DNA of 62,453 bases from UBA6168 sp041752395 (GTDB lineage Bacteria > Bacteroidota > Bacteroidia > Chitinophagales > Saprospiraceae). Each line of letters begins with the position of its first letter. Position 1 is the first letter of the stretch. Below the pieces are notes generated by a model. It had not been told where the DNA came from. It saw only the letters and a list, made by a program, of their open reading frames with translations, and ran no database searches. Location of the stretch: positions 1 through 62,453 of the forward strand of contig JBGSWN010000037.1 of assembly GCA_041752395.1 (NCBI GenBank), written 5' to 3'. Made by a program: the position numbers and the translations under genes. This document shows positions 16,561-25,550 of this stretch, piece by piece.

Positions 16561-18231
16561 ATGAAAAAGCTATTGACTTTCATAATTGCGTTCATATCAG
16601 CTTTACAGGCTAGTGGTCAGATAGAATGGGTGTACGAACCGCCATTTTACAGTGATTATGCTCATACACTAATTTACACCAAAGCTGGCAACTATGTATT
16701 ATTGCATGGTTTCGATGATACTTGCTGCCCTAGTAGGCTGACAAACCTTGACAGTAATGGTAGTATTATATATGATTTAGACAATGAAGATATTCCTATG
16801 GTTCCTGTTGGAAACATTATTTCAAACGTCCAGACTTTCAAGGATGTGTTTGAAATGCCAGATTCATCCATTGCACTATCTGCGGTCATTCGTTCGCTTG
16901 ATACTTCGTCAGGTGAGGGACATGAATATGATGCAGTATTAAAATTAAATCAAGCAGGCGAATTAACGCAAATCATCAAGGTTTTTAGTCAAAATATTGA
17001 CATCGGACTTTCCCTGTCCGATGGGAGTTATATCATATTGGATTTGAGTTCTTCACGCATATCCAGAATAGCGGGGGATGGAATAAATTTATGGCAAAAA
17101 AATCTTGTCGGGTACGATTGCCTAAGCATGTTAGTGACAAATACTGATTCAATAATCATTGCCACTGCGCAAGGGCTTATCGTATTAGACGGGAATGGTA
17201 ATATTACAAGTGAACTTGGTGTTTTTGTTTTTGAAAAAATAAAAACGTACGGACAGGGAGGCATTGTTGGCGTGAAGGAAGATTCCATATACTTATTGTC
17301 CCCTGAACATGCACTATTAGCGAAAACTGGATTTTCTGGTGACAACATCAAAGATTTTGCTGCAAAAGATAGCGCTATAGTGGTACTGACTAATGCCAAT
17401 TTTGTCTATCTGTCTAATGCCTCATTATCATTTGTGGATAACTTTCAGCTAATGGACGATATGCAATTTAAATTCATTGCCATAGGTGGTGAGAATTTAA
17501 TCCTTTCTGGCAACGAAACGTATGGTGACACCGCTGCAGGACTGATTACGGTTTCTTCATTTATCAAAGAATATTCTTCAGAAGGCAGTGACTATGATTT
17601 GAGTAATGACGTTGGGGTTGTGGAAATAGAACAAGGCACTGCAGCAGATGTTGCCCAAAACAGCTCGTCAAGTTATACTGTCTTTTTTAAAAATGTAAAG
17701 GTCGTTGTTCATAACTTTGGCAATAAGCCAGTGAACACTTTGTATTTACGTGCTAAAAATTTCAGGTCAAAAAAAATCAACAACCTCTCATTACTTCCTG
17801 GGGAAGACATTGAACTGACATGGGAATCGCTTGAAAGTTATTTTTCGTTTGACCCTGCTGGCCAGTTGTTCAATCTCTGCATTTGGACCTCCCACCCTGA
17901 TTTCCGCTTAGACTTTGATTCAAGCAATGATACATACTGTATGGACTTCTTGGTAAACAGCGGAGAAGTGCTCACACAAAACAATATTATCATTTACCCA
18001 AACCCAGCCTCCGATATTATCAATATCCAACTGGAAGTACAGCAACCAGTTGGCAATTTTGCTTTGCGAATCCTGGATGTAAATGGCAAGGTGGTAAAGG
18101 AGTCTTTAGCCGCACAAATGAAACCTTCCTATTCCATTCCCGTTAGCGATTGGGCTACAGGGATATACTTTCTGCAAGTGTTGGGCAATGGGGCAGTCGT
18201 GGATGCCAAGAAATTTGTAATCCTCAAATAA
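16561..18231 (+). CDS. T9SS-secreted protein
   Basis: A 556-residue secreted protein. The ATG at 16561 is chosen because it opens with a clear signal peptide (MKKLLTFIIAFISALQASG, then Q); the in-frame extension back to 16489 overlaps the preceding gene. The body is beta-rich without a recognised enzyme motif. A CARDB-like segment lies at about 390-470 (VKVVVHNFGNKPVNTLYLRA). The C-terminal 80 residues are a T9SS sorting domain (IIYPNPASDIINIQLE ... GIYFLQVLGNGAVVDAKKF) closely similar to that of the preceding gene. Base composition is more AT-rich than in the neighbouring housekeeping genes. Confidence 0.8.
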   Translation: MKKLLTFIIAFISALQASGQIEWVYEPPFYSDYAHTLIYTKAGNYVLLHGFDDTCCPSRLTNLDSNGSIIYDLDNEDIPMVPVGNIISNVQTFKDVFEMPDSSIALSAVIRSLDTSSGEGHEYDAVLKLNQAGELTQIIKVFSQNIDIGLSLSDGSYIILDLSSSRISRIAGDGINLWQKNLVGYDCLSMLVTNTDSIIIATAQGLIVLDGNGNITSELGVFVFEKIKTYGQGGIVGVKEDSIYLLSPEHALLAKTGFSGDNIKDFAAKDSAIVVLTNANFVYLSNASLSFVDNFQLMDDMQFKFIAIGGENLILSGNETYGDTAAGLITVSSFIKEYSSEGSDYDLSNDVGVVEIEQGTAADVAQNSSSSYTVFFKNVKVVVHNFGNKPVNTLYLRAKNFRSKKINNLSLLPGEDIELTWESLESYFSFDPAGQLFNLCIWTSHPDFRLDFDSSNDTYCMDFLVNSGEVLTQNNIIIYPNPASDIINIQLEVQQPVGNFALRILDVNGKVVKESLAAQMKPSYSIPVSDWATGIYFLQVLGNGAVVDAKKFVILK

Positions 18232-18355
18232 TTTCCATCTGCCCCATTTCCGTCAAAACGTTGTGAAATAAAAAATAAACCTATTCGTTTTCTATCCGAT
18301 TTGCCACTCCGGCAATCGCTTCAAACCAAATTCTTTCATCAAACCCTTTTCGCTC

Positions 18356-18832
18356 ATGGAAAATCGCATTTCTATCATCATCACCGATGCTGCGCAGGAA
18401 GACATCCTCCGCCAAATCCAAAACTTGGATGGCTCCATGCCTTGGCTCATTACCCTCGACAAAGGCGAGGTTGTGGGCGACCTCAAACTGGACAAAGACT
18501 CCATCCTTTACCTCGACAAGACAGTCAACATCATCAACCAAAAAGACGACCTTGTCAGCGCCGACAAAAAAACAGAATTCATCAAGGACGTAAATTTTTA
18601 CCGTTATATGATGCCCGTTGCATTGGCACACGAGGTGCAGGGCAACAAAATCCGCAAAACGATGATTCGGGTCGGGCAGGAAATCAATGCCGTTTTTCGG
18701 GAAGTTTATACCACCCTGCAAGTGCGGGCCAAGCACGATTCCTCCTACCAAACCTACCTGGATGAACTGGCACCCTATTTCAAAAAATTTGGAAGAAAAG
18801 GAGGTGGCGGCGGTACGGGCACACCCAAGTAA
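18356..18832 (+). CDS. Conserved-looking small cytoplasmic protein, unknown function
   Basis: A 158-residue protein with no signal peptide or membrane segment. Family not recognised. It has a charged N-terminal half (ISIIITDAAQEDILRQIQNL, KGEVVGDLKLDKDSILYLD), a probable helical second half (VGQEINAVFREVYTTLQVRA) and a Gly-rich basic tail (FGRKGGGGGTGTPK). Codon use and a following terminator support a real gene. It is 124 bp downstream of the secreted protein, on the same strand, but the link is unclear. Confidence 0.75.
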   Translation: MENRISIIITDAAQEDILRQIQNLDGSMPWLITLDKGEVVGDLKLDKDSILYLDKTVNIINQKDDLVSADKKTEFIKDVNFYRYMMPVALAHEVQGNKIRKTMIRVGQEINAVFREVYTTLQVRAKHDSSYQTYLDELAPYFKKFGRKGGGGGTGTPK

Positions 18833-18856
18833 TCCACGGTCGAGTGTACCCATTGC

Positions 18857-18897
18857 AAGCTCCAGCGTTGAAAATCCACGTTGGAGCTTTCTTTTTT
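18857..18897 (+). terminator. Rho-independent terminator
   Basis: AAGCTCCAGCGT (18857-18868) pairs with ACGTTGGAGCTT (18878-18889) with one mismatch, followed by TCTTTTTTC. It begins 24 bp after the small-protein stop codon. Confidence 0.8.
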
Positions 18898-18984
18898 CAA
18901 AAAAGACCTGTCATTTTTACAGTCCGAGCATGGAATTTTGAGGTCGAGCTTGCTTTTTACCAAAAAGACCTGTCATTTTTGCAG
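18898..18984. repeat. Two-copy direct repeat of about 24 bp
   Basis: A sequence containing AAAAAGACCTGTCATTTTT, followed by ACAG or GCAG, occurs at 18898-18923 and 18961-18984, about 62 bp apart, in the noncoding region between two genes. Nothing else was seen in 18833-19246 apart from the terminator and the promoter at 19158. Function unknown. Confidence 0.65.
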
Positions 18985-19157
18985 CCCCACTGTTCTTATC
19001 TGAACAGGTACTTTAATAAAACAAGCTTGTCTTTGAAAATTCATGCAGGAGTGCGCATTGCCTATGCTCAAGGTTTAGTCAAAGTTTAGACTTCATGATT
19101 TTCTTGTCCTCGCTCTTTCTTTTAGACAGGGTGATTTCCATCAAGTTTCACAAAATA

Positions 19158-19189
19158 TTTGGCTCAATACAAACTTGGATATACCTTTG
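19158..19189 (+). promoter_or_regulatory. Promoter of the GlgE-like gene
   Basis: TTTG (19158-19161), a 20-bp spacer, then TACCTTTG (19182-19189), a good fit to the Bacteroidota sigma factor consensus. The predicted start near 19196 leaves a 50-nt leader. Confidence 0.7.
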
Positions 19190-19246
19190 AACGAAACAGC
19201 CTAACCATTTTATTTTTGAATTTTTAACATCCTGATACTCAAGAAT

Positions 19247-21196
19247 ATGAGAAACCGTGCCATCATCACAAACGTAAAACCCTTGCTCTCAGACGGTAGC
19301 TACTATATCAAGCGGATACCGGGAGAGGAAGTCAAAATCACCGCTGACATCTATTGCGATGGAGACGAAGTGCTCCGGGCTTCTGTTGTTTACCAATTGG
19401 TTGGGGAAACAGCATGGCATGAAGCAGCCATGAATCCAACCGAAAATGAGCAATGGGAAGGAGTTTTTACGGTAGGAAAAACAGGTTTTTACCATTACCG
19501 AGTGGAGGCATGGGTTGACCACCTCGCCACTTGGTATCACGGATTTCTGTGGAAAAGCAACGCCGGCCAGAACCTGGCCACCGACATGTTGGTTGGAACC
19601 GGTTGGCTGAAAAAATCGGCAGACCAAGCAGATAAAGCCACTTCCAAACTGCTGCTTGGTTGGGCCAAAACCATTGAAAACCCTTCGAAATACAAAGAGG
19701 CATGTGAACTATTGCGCAGCGAGGAAGTCTCGACAATTCTTGGCAGATGCCGTTTGAAGCAGTTCCCAACTGTTTATGATAAAAACATGCTGGTGCGGGT
19801 AGGTCGCCCAAAAGAGCTTTTCAGTACTTGGTACTTGATGTTTCCACGCTCTGCGAGCCAAAAACCAGGTCAGCATGGTACACTAAATGATTGCAAAGCA
19901 CTCCTTCCTCGAATTGCCAATATGGGATTTGATGTACTGTTTTTACCACCCATATTCCCCATCGGAGATACCAACCGAAAAGGCAAAAACAACAGTGTAT
20001 CGGCAACAGAAGGCGACGTAGGTTCGCCCTGGTCCGTGGGAAATTCCGATGGTGGACACATGACGGTCAACCCCTTGCTCGGCAACATGAAGGATTTTGA
20101 AGCCTTGGTGAAAGACGCTGGCAAATTGGGTATTGAACTTGCACTTGACATAAGTTTACGCTGCTCTGCCGACCATCCCTACACGAAGCAACATCCTGAT
20201 TGGTTCAACCTCTTGCCAGATGGACGCTTGGCGGTGGAGGAAGTGCCGCCGCTCAATTACCAAGATATCGTTGACTTCAATTTTGAATGTGACGATTGGC
20301 AGGGACTTTGGGAAGAACTGAAGAAGATTTTTCTTTTTTGGGCTGAAAAAGGTGTTCGTATTTTCTACGCCAGCACCCCACACCACCAACCATTTGGTTT
20401 TTGGAATTGGTTGATTGTTGAGGTTCAAATCGCCTACCCTGATGCGATATTCATCTCTGGGGCATTCACCCGTTCTGTCATTCAGGAGGAATTGGCTAAG
20501 GTTGGATTCAACCAGTCGTTTACCTATTTCATCTGGCGAAACTCCAACAAGCACGACCTGCAGCAGTACATTACAGAGATGGTAAAGGGCGACACTAGCG
20601 AATATTTGCACCCTAATTTTTTCACCAATACACCGGATATCCTGCCCAGCTACTTGGCAGACAAAGGCGAAAACGCTTTCCTGCTTCAATATGCGCTGGC
20701 TTCCATGATTTCCTCCAACTGTGGGGTGTATGGCCCCGCCTTTGAATTGATGTACAACCAGCGATTTCCGGGCAGCAAGGAACGTTACAACCATTCAGAA
20801 AAATTTGAAATTGCCAACCATGATTGGTCGGCTCAAAACAAACTGACGGATTTCATCACCAAGTTGAACAGAATTCGCAAGGAAAATCCTGCCATGCACA
20901 ACATGTTCAACCTGACCTTCACAGGTACAGATAATGACCACCTGATAAGCATCGTGCGGGCATCCGATGACCGAAAAAGCATCATTTGGTGCATCATCAA
21001 CCTTGACCCAGCAAATAACCATTCCGGTTACGTGGAAGTACCAAAGGAACTCCTCGGACTGAAGGGGAAATGGTTCAACTTGGAAGTGACGGACTTGCTT
21101 ACCAACGAGACTTACCACTGGTTCAATGATTGGAACTTCGTGGAATTACGAATAGAAAAGTATCCACTGCATATTTTGAAGATGGATATTGGATAA
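19247..21196 (+). CDS. GlgE-like GH13 protein lacking catalytic residues
   Basis: A 649-residue homologue of GlgE (alpha-1,4-glucan:maltose-1-phosphate maltosyltransferase, GH13_3). The N-terminal beta domain and the barrel are recognisable: WYLMFPRSASQKPGQHGTLND, RIANMGFDVLFLPPIFPIGD, TNRKGKNNS, GDVGSPWSVGNSDGGH, LALDISLRCSADHPYTKQHP, NQSFTYFIWRN. In active GlgE the nucleophile sits in GVRIFRVDNPHTKP; here it is GVRIFYASTPHHQP, with Ser376 at the Asp position. The acid/base Glu of FLAEAFTRP is Gly405 in FISGAFTRS. The third acidic residue, Asp464 in NTPDIL, remains. The 29-residue spacing 376-405 equals the spacing of the two catalytic residues I recall for Streptomyces GlgE (394/423). No treS, pep2 or glgB is nearby. 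It is probably a non-catalytic glucan-binding or regulatory protein (inference). Confidence 0.85.
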   Translation: MRNRAIITNVKPLLSDGSYYIKRIPGEEVKITADIYCDGDEVLRASVVYQLVGETAWHEAAMNPTENEQWEGVFTVGKTGFYHYRVEAWVDHLATWYHGFLWKSNAGQNLATDMLVGTGWLKKSADQADKATSKLLLGWAKTIENPSKYKEACELLRSEEVSTILGRCRLKQFPTVYDKNMLVRVGRPKELFSTWYLMFPRSASQKPGQHGTLNDCKALLPRIANMGFDVLFLPPIFPIGDTNRKGKNNSVSATEGDVGSPWSVGNSDGGHMTVNPLLGNMKDFEALVKDAGKLGIELALDISLRCSADHPYTKQHPDWFNLLPDGRLAVEEVPPLNYQDIVDFNFECDDWQGLWEELKKIFLFWAEKGVRIFYASTPHHQPFGFWNWLIVEVQIAYPDAIFISGAFTRSVIQEELAKVGFNQSFTYFIWRNSNKHDLQQYITEMVKGDTSEYLHPNFFTNTPDILPSYLADKGENAFLLQYALASMISSNCGVYGPAFELMYNQRFPGSKERYNHSEKFEIANHDWSAQNKLTDFITKLNRIRKENPAMHNMFNLTFTGTDNDHLISIVRASDDRKSIIWCIINLDPANNHSGYVEVPKELLGLKGKWFNLEVTDLLTNETYHWFNDWNFVELRIEKYPLHILKMDIG

Positions 21197-21199
21197 TAA

Positions 21200-21232
21200 A
21201 AAAGGGCGCTCCATTCGGCAGCGCCCTTTTTC
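21200..21232. terminator. Bidirectional terminator between convergent genes
   Basis: AAAAGGGCGCT (21200-21210) pairs perfectly with AGCGCCCTTTT (21220-21230), flanked by A and T runs on either side. It serves the GlgE-like gene and the leftward phosphofructokinase gene, overlapping the spacer between their stop codons. Confidence 0.9.
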
Positions 21233-21233
21233 A

Positions 21234-22487
21234 TTAGTCCTCGATTGGTCTCAAAACAGCCGATGGCGTGAACTCCCAATTCATTAATTTATAAAAATCA
21301 AAAGCATGAGGGTTCAGCAAATACTTGCTGGCCTTCTCATAATCGTTTTGATTCAGCACATGCAAATCACTCAGCACCAATCTTGAAAATTCAGTATTGA
21401 TGTCCACCAACCGAGGTGGAATTTTACCAGTCTCATCTTCTATATCTTTCATAAAAAGCGGCATAATTTCCGCTGTTCTGGTGGTCGAAACGATGCAACC
21501 TTTGTAGCCAGCCTCGAACAATTTCTTAACACCCATTCCTAGAATTGTACATAGCGTCAGGTCGAAAGCAACCGGTGCGCAGCAGCGCAGTTCATAGCCT
21601 AATTCCACGGGCCTACTTTTGATGTCAATCCCTAATTCTTTTAACCGACGTTGTAATAAAACGTTGATAATGTGTGCTTTACTCACGTTACCCAACTCCG
21701 GGTGGCCATGTGCGTCGAAGGTAAAAGTAATGCCACAATTCCTAATATCCTCCTCGTCCATGATATGAAAAACGCCTTCGCTGACGATGGCAACGCCGTG
21801 GTCAACATGGTTGATTTTCCGCTTTATCATGGAAGAAATAATGAGGTCAACGATGAGGTCGAGCGTCACCTTAACCTTATTAAACATCTCTGGAATAATG
21901 ATGATGGGATAATGGCAACTTGCCCCGATTTCGAAAGCTAGGTGACCAGCTGAGCGTCCCATCGAAGAAATGACAAACCAGGTGCTGCTCGTCCGGCTAT
22001 CTTCGTAAATCGTGTTGCCGATCCTAACGCCTTCATTTTTAGCTGAATTGAAACCAAAGGTCGGCATCAAATCCGGTAAAGGCAGGTCATTATCAATCGT
22101 CTTAGGGACGTGAATATTCTGGATGGAGATTTTTTGGCTTTCCAGCCATTTGGTCAAGCGGTTGCTGGAAGAAGCTGTATCATCACCGCCAATGGTGACG
22201 AGGAGTTTGATATTGTTTTTTACAAAAAAATCAGCCGAATACTCGTGGTCCTTTGGCTTGTAGCGACTCATTCGGAGCGTAGAGCCACCCCTTGGGAAAA
22301 TTCGGTCGGCGTAATGGAAGTCAATGTTGACGGTTTCGGCATTGCCATTGAACAGGTTTTTGAACCCGTCATGGATGCCAATGACATTGTAACCGTCTTT
22401 CAAAAAGACCTTGGCAATAGTGGAAATGACTGTGTTGATGCCAGGAGCAGGGCCCCCGGCGCAAAGTATGGCGATTGATTCTATCAT
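21234..22487 (-). CDS. 6-phosphofructokinase, PPi-dependent type
   Basis: Phosphofructokinase family, 417 residues, starting MIESIAILCAGGPAPGINTV. Two positions that separate PPi- from ATP-dependent enzymes are readable: GGDD at 100-103 (Asp103, where ATP enzymes have Gly) and PKTIDND at 128-134 (Lys129, where ATP enzymes usually have Gly). Both favour a pyrophosphate:fructose-6-phosphate phosphotransferase, reversible in glycolysis. The catalytic Asp is in TIDND. It is the last gene of a leftward run, 93 bp after sppA. The family is certain; phosphoryl-donor choice is inferred from these two residues. Confidence 0.9.
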   Translation of the reverse strand: MIESIAILCAGGPAPGINTVISTIAKVFLKDGYNVIGIHDGFKNLFNGNAETVNIDFHYADRIFPRGGSTLRMSRYKPKDHEYSADFFVKNNIKLLVTIGGDDTASSSNRLTKWLESQKISIQNIHVPKTIDNDLPLPDLMPTFGFNSAKNEGVRIGNTIYEDSRTSSTWFVISSMGRSAGHLAFEIGASCHYPIIIIPEMFNKVKVTLDLIVDLIISSMIKRKINHVDHGVAIVSEGVFHIMDEEDIRNCGITFTFDAHGHPELGNVSKAHIINVLLQRRLKELGIDIKSRPVELGYELRCCAPVAFDLTLCTILGMGVKKLFEAGYKGCIVSTTRTAEIMPLFMKDIEDETGKIPPRLVDINTEFSRLVLSDLHVLNQNDYEKASKYLLNPHAFDFYKLMNWEFTPSAVLRPIED

Positions 22488-22580
22488 TTACTTGCTAGTT
22501 AGTGTTGATGAAACTACAAGTGCGAAATGTAGGAAGTTTCAACCAATCAAGCCATGAAATTTTGCTTCCAAAAAATCTTA

Positions 22581-24359
22581 TCAGTTAAATTTTACAATAA
22601 CAGGCAGCCGAGCTTGCACACCTTTCATACTTAGCCAGCTTTTCACTTGCTTATAATTTGGATAAATTGCCGTCAACTCCCTTTGAACAGCTTTGCCTTG
22701 AATTCCGCCGTCCTCCCCTTCTCCAGTCAATTCATTGATAAACTCTTGCATTGGTTCAGGTTGCTTGGGATATTCATTCAATCGGTAATTTTCAAGTCCA
22801 GAAAGTTTGGCAGCTTCGGCGATAGCCATGTCCAAATTTCCAATCTCATCCACCAAGCCAATTTTCAAGGCTTTTTCCCCAACCCAAACCCTACCTTGGG
22901 CAATCAGGTGGACACTGTCTGGGGTCATGCCCCGTCCATCGGCTACCCGCTTGAGGAAGGTGGCATACATAGCTTGCGTGGAATACGTCAATTGCTCCGC
23001 TTCTACTAGCGAAATATCGTAAAACGGGTTCACCCCTGTGCTGTATTTGGCTGTTTTCACGGTATCCCAGTGGATGCCCAATTTTTCGTCAAACAACTTC
23101 GAGGCATTTGGCATCATGCTGAAAACCCCAATAGAACCAGTCAAAGTGTTAGGTTCAGCGTAGATTTTATCGGCATTGCAGGCAATATAGTAGCCACCTG
23201 AAGCGGCATAATCGCCCATGGATACCACGATTTTTTTGCCAGCCGCCTTGTTCAACTCTAATTCCCGCCAGATGTTTTCCGAAGCAATTGCACTGCCGCC
23301 ACCAGAGTTGATACGTAGGACAATCGCCTTGATTTTGTCGTCTTTTCGGATTTCACGAAGAATTTTCACATATTTTTGGTCAACGATAGTACCTCGCCCA
23401 CCTTGGTCCATGAGAATATCACCTTCGGCAAAAACCAATGCAATCCTATCCTTCGCCTTATAGTCTTTTTTCTTCGTAAAACTGGCAGCATAGTCTTCCA
23501 AGGAAACCACGTTCAAATCATCGTCTTCCTTGATTTTCATGCGCTTTTTCATGCCTTCGATGATTTCATCCGTGTAGCCAATTTTGTCAGCCATACCTAG
23601 CGCCACCGCATCTTCTGCGGTTCGGACTTTCAATCCATCAGCGATTCCACGCAGCGTAGCCACCTCCAATTTCCTTGATGCAGCAATATCCGTCAGGAAA
23701 TTCGTGTAAACTGGTTCCAAAAACTCCCGCATTTGCAAGCGGTTTTTATCGGTCATTTCATTCAAACGAAAAGGCTCAGTAGCGCTTTTGAAATCACCTG
23801 CATAAAATACTTCCATCTTGATACCTATCCTATCCAACATGTCCTTGAAAAATGGAATCATTGCTGAAAAGCCATGAAAATCAATGTTTCCAAGCGGATT
23901 AATATAAACGGTATCAGCCGCCGAGGCCAGATAATAAGCTCCCTGGGTATAATATTTTGAATTGGCGATGACGAATTTTCCGCTCTCCCGAAACTTGATT
24001 ATCGCCTTGCGCATGGTAGCAGCAGATGCCATTCCCATCCCCAGCCCATTTTCTGGGTTCAGGTAAATACCTTTGATTTTGTCGTCCTGTGCCGCATGGT
24101 CCAGCGTTTCAACGATGTCCGTCAGGCCAAGCACGTCTTTTTGTTTTAAGGAGAAAACGTTTTTATCTACATTGTTGGTTTGCTCCGGTATCTGCTGAGT
24201 GAAATCAAGCTTAAGCACCGTATTCTCAGAAACGGAAACAGATTTTTCGCTGCTACCAGCGGCTGCGATGCCGATAAACATTATTACGAAGAACAAGCCT
24301 ACAAAAGCCAAGGTCACTCCAAGGCAGGATGCAAAGACATTTTTGAGGAATTGACTCAT
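22581..24359 (-). CDS. sppA: Signal peptide peptidase SppA, 67-kDa type
   Basis: Membrane-bound serine protease that degrades cleaved signal peptides. It has 592 residues, the long two-domain form. An N-terminal transmembrane segment (GVTLAFVGLFFVIMFIGIAA, about 14-33) anchors it. The catalytic Lys/Ser dyad of the duplicated fold is present: Lys191 in GDFKSATEPF and Ser387 in MGDYAASGGYYIA. Other conserved stretches are LRINSGGGSAIASENIWREL and TGSIGVFSMMPN. It lies between the ctlX-like gene and the phosphofructokinase gene on the same strand, with gaps of about 100 bp, so an operon is possible. Confidence 0.94.
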   Translation of the reverse strand: MSQFLKNVFASCLGVTLAFVGLFFVIMFIGIAAAGSSEKSVSVSENTVLKLDFTQQIPEQTNNVDKNVFSLKQKDVLGLTDIVETLDHAAQDDKIKGIYLNPENGLGMGMASAATMRKAIIKFRESGKFVIANSKYYTQGAYYLASAADTVYINPLGNIDFHGFSAMIPFFKDMLDRIGIKMEVFYAGDFKSATEPFRLNEMTDKNRLQMREFLEPVYTNFLTDIAASRKLEVATLRGIADGLKVRTAEDAVALGMADKIGYTDEIIEGMKKRMKIKEDDDLNVVSLEDYAASFTKKKDYKAKDRIALVFAEGDILMDQGGRGTIVDQKYVKILREIRKDDKIKAIVLRINSGGGSAIASENIWRELELNKAAGKKIVVSMGDYAASGGYYIACNADKIYAEPNTLTGSIGVFSMMPNASKLFDEKLGIHWDTVKTAKYSTGVNPFYDISLVEAEQLTYSTQAMYATFLKRVADGRGMTPDSVHLIAQGRVWVGEKALKIGLVDEIGNLDMAIAEAAKLSGLENYRLNEYPKQPEPMQEFINELTGEGEDGGIQGKAVQRELTAIYPNYKQVKSWLSMKGVQARLPVIVKFN

Positions 24360-24478
24360 TTTCTAATTATAAAAGATGATTGGTTGATACTTTTCGATAG
24401 GTAAACAGCGAAAGTAGCTCTCCGCTTTGCGGTGATGAGTTTTTATAGATGAAAAAGGCATTTACCCATACCAAGGCA

Positions 24479-25414
24479 CTATTTTTCAGGTAAAAAGACT
24501 TCGGCCATCATGCAACGGGCACTGCCGCCGCCATATGTTTCTATCGTTGGAATTGGGGAGGAAAGAATATTCGTATGCCTTCTAATTGCTGCAATTTGTG
24601 CATCGTCCAGCGAATCAAAGGCTTGCCCTGACATCACCAAAAAAGTCTCGCCCTTTCCGTTGCGAACCTGAAGCATATTACCTGCAAAACGCATCATTTG
24701 TTCATACGATATTTCGATAATTTCTTTGTCAGTAGCCTCAAACTTCTTGCAAAGCATCTCCTCCTCGATTTCGCTTTGGACGCTGTCCAAACAAATCACG
24801 ACGAAGGTTTCACCCAGCGCCATCATCACGTTGGTATGGTAGATTTCCGTGCCATCGCCATCCACCGCATGAAACGGCACTGCGGTATAATCCATTAATT
24901 TACAGAACCTTAGCAACAAATCATGGTGTGTTCGAGGGCTTAGGCAGGCGTACACTAGCTTATTTGGACGGTCAATAATCATGCTGCCAGTCCCCTCCAA
25001 GAATTGGTCAATTTCCTCGTACTCCTGCAACTGGATTTTCTGCTCCACCCGAAACTGTTCTTGAATCCCACGAATGATGTCGTCCCGGCGCTCCAAGCGG
25101 CGAACTTGGGCCGTCATCGGATAAGTAACGATGGTGCCATTTTGATGAAAAGTCACCCAGTTGTTAGGGAAAACAGCATCGGGTTTCAAAGGGCGGTTGG
25201 TATCTTCTGCAACGATGACATCCACGCCCACAGCACGCAGTTTCTCCACAAAAGCATCGAATTCAGCGAGTGCTTGGCGGCTGATTTCTGCACTCGAAAG
25301 TGACTCGTCATTGGTTTGAAAAGCATTGCTGGCCGCAGTTTCTTCATTGAAACCAAAATTGGCTGGGCGAACCATCAGGATATGGGCAGTGGTCTGAGCT
25401 GTTTCTTTAAGCAT
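24479..25414 (-). CDS. ctlX: Arginine-deiminase-fold hydrolase, CtlX-like
   Basis: Member of the guanidino-group-modifying (amidinotransferase/deiminase) superfamily, 311 residues. It is closest in pattern to CtlX, the citrulline hydrolase. Core residues are visible: FPNNW (PDAVFPNNWVTFH, Asp79), His193 in DGDGTEIYHTNVMMALGE and nucleophile Cys301 in TYGGGSARCMMAE. The substrate is not provable from sequence: a dimethylarginine or arginine-type substrate is also possible. It may be the first gene of the leftward run with sppA and phosphofructokinase, although no functional link is obvious. Confidence 0.82.
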   Translation of the reverse strand: MLKETAQTTAHILMVRPANFGFNEETAASNAFQTNDESLSSAEISRQALAEFDAFVEKLRAVGVDVIVAEDTNRPLKPDAVFPNNWVTFHQNGTIVTYPMTAQVRRLERRDDIIRGIQEQFRVEQKIQLQEYEEIDQFLEGTGSMIIDRPNKLVYACLSPRTHHDLLLRFCKLMDYTAVPFHAVDGDGTEIYHTNVMMALGETFVVICLDSVQSEIEEEMLCKKFEATDKEIIEISYEQMMRFAGNMLQVRNGKGETFLVMSGQAFDSLDDAQIAAIRRHTNILSSPIPTIETYGGGSARCMMAEVFLPEK

Positions 25415-25550
25415 TATTCAGTTTTGTATTTCTGGGGGCAAATAACCAGCTTTTTGAACAAAAAACAGACTTGTCTTGCAAATTGGCGATTCCTTTTACT
25501 AAAATTGCCTCCATCAAATTTCATTCATCCACCTTCCAATTTCACAAGAC

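Noticed and set aside
20156..20794. 212-codon minus-strand frame inside the GlgE-like gene
   Set aside because: Fully overlapped by the recognisable GH13 protein, with no family features of its own.
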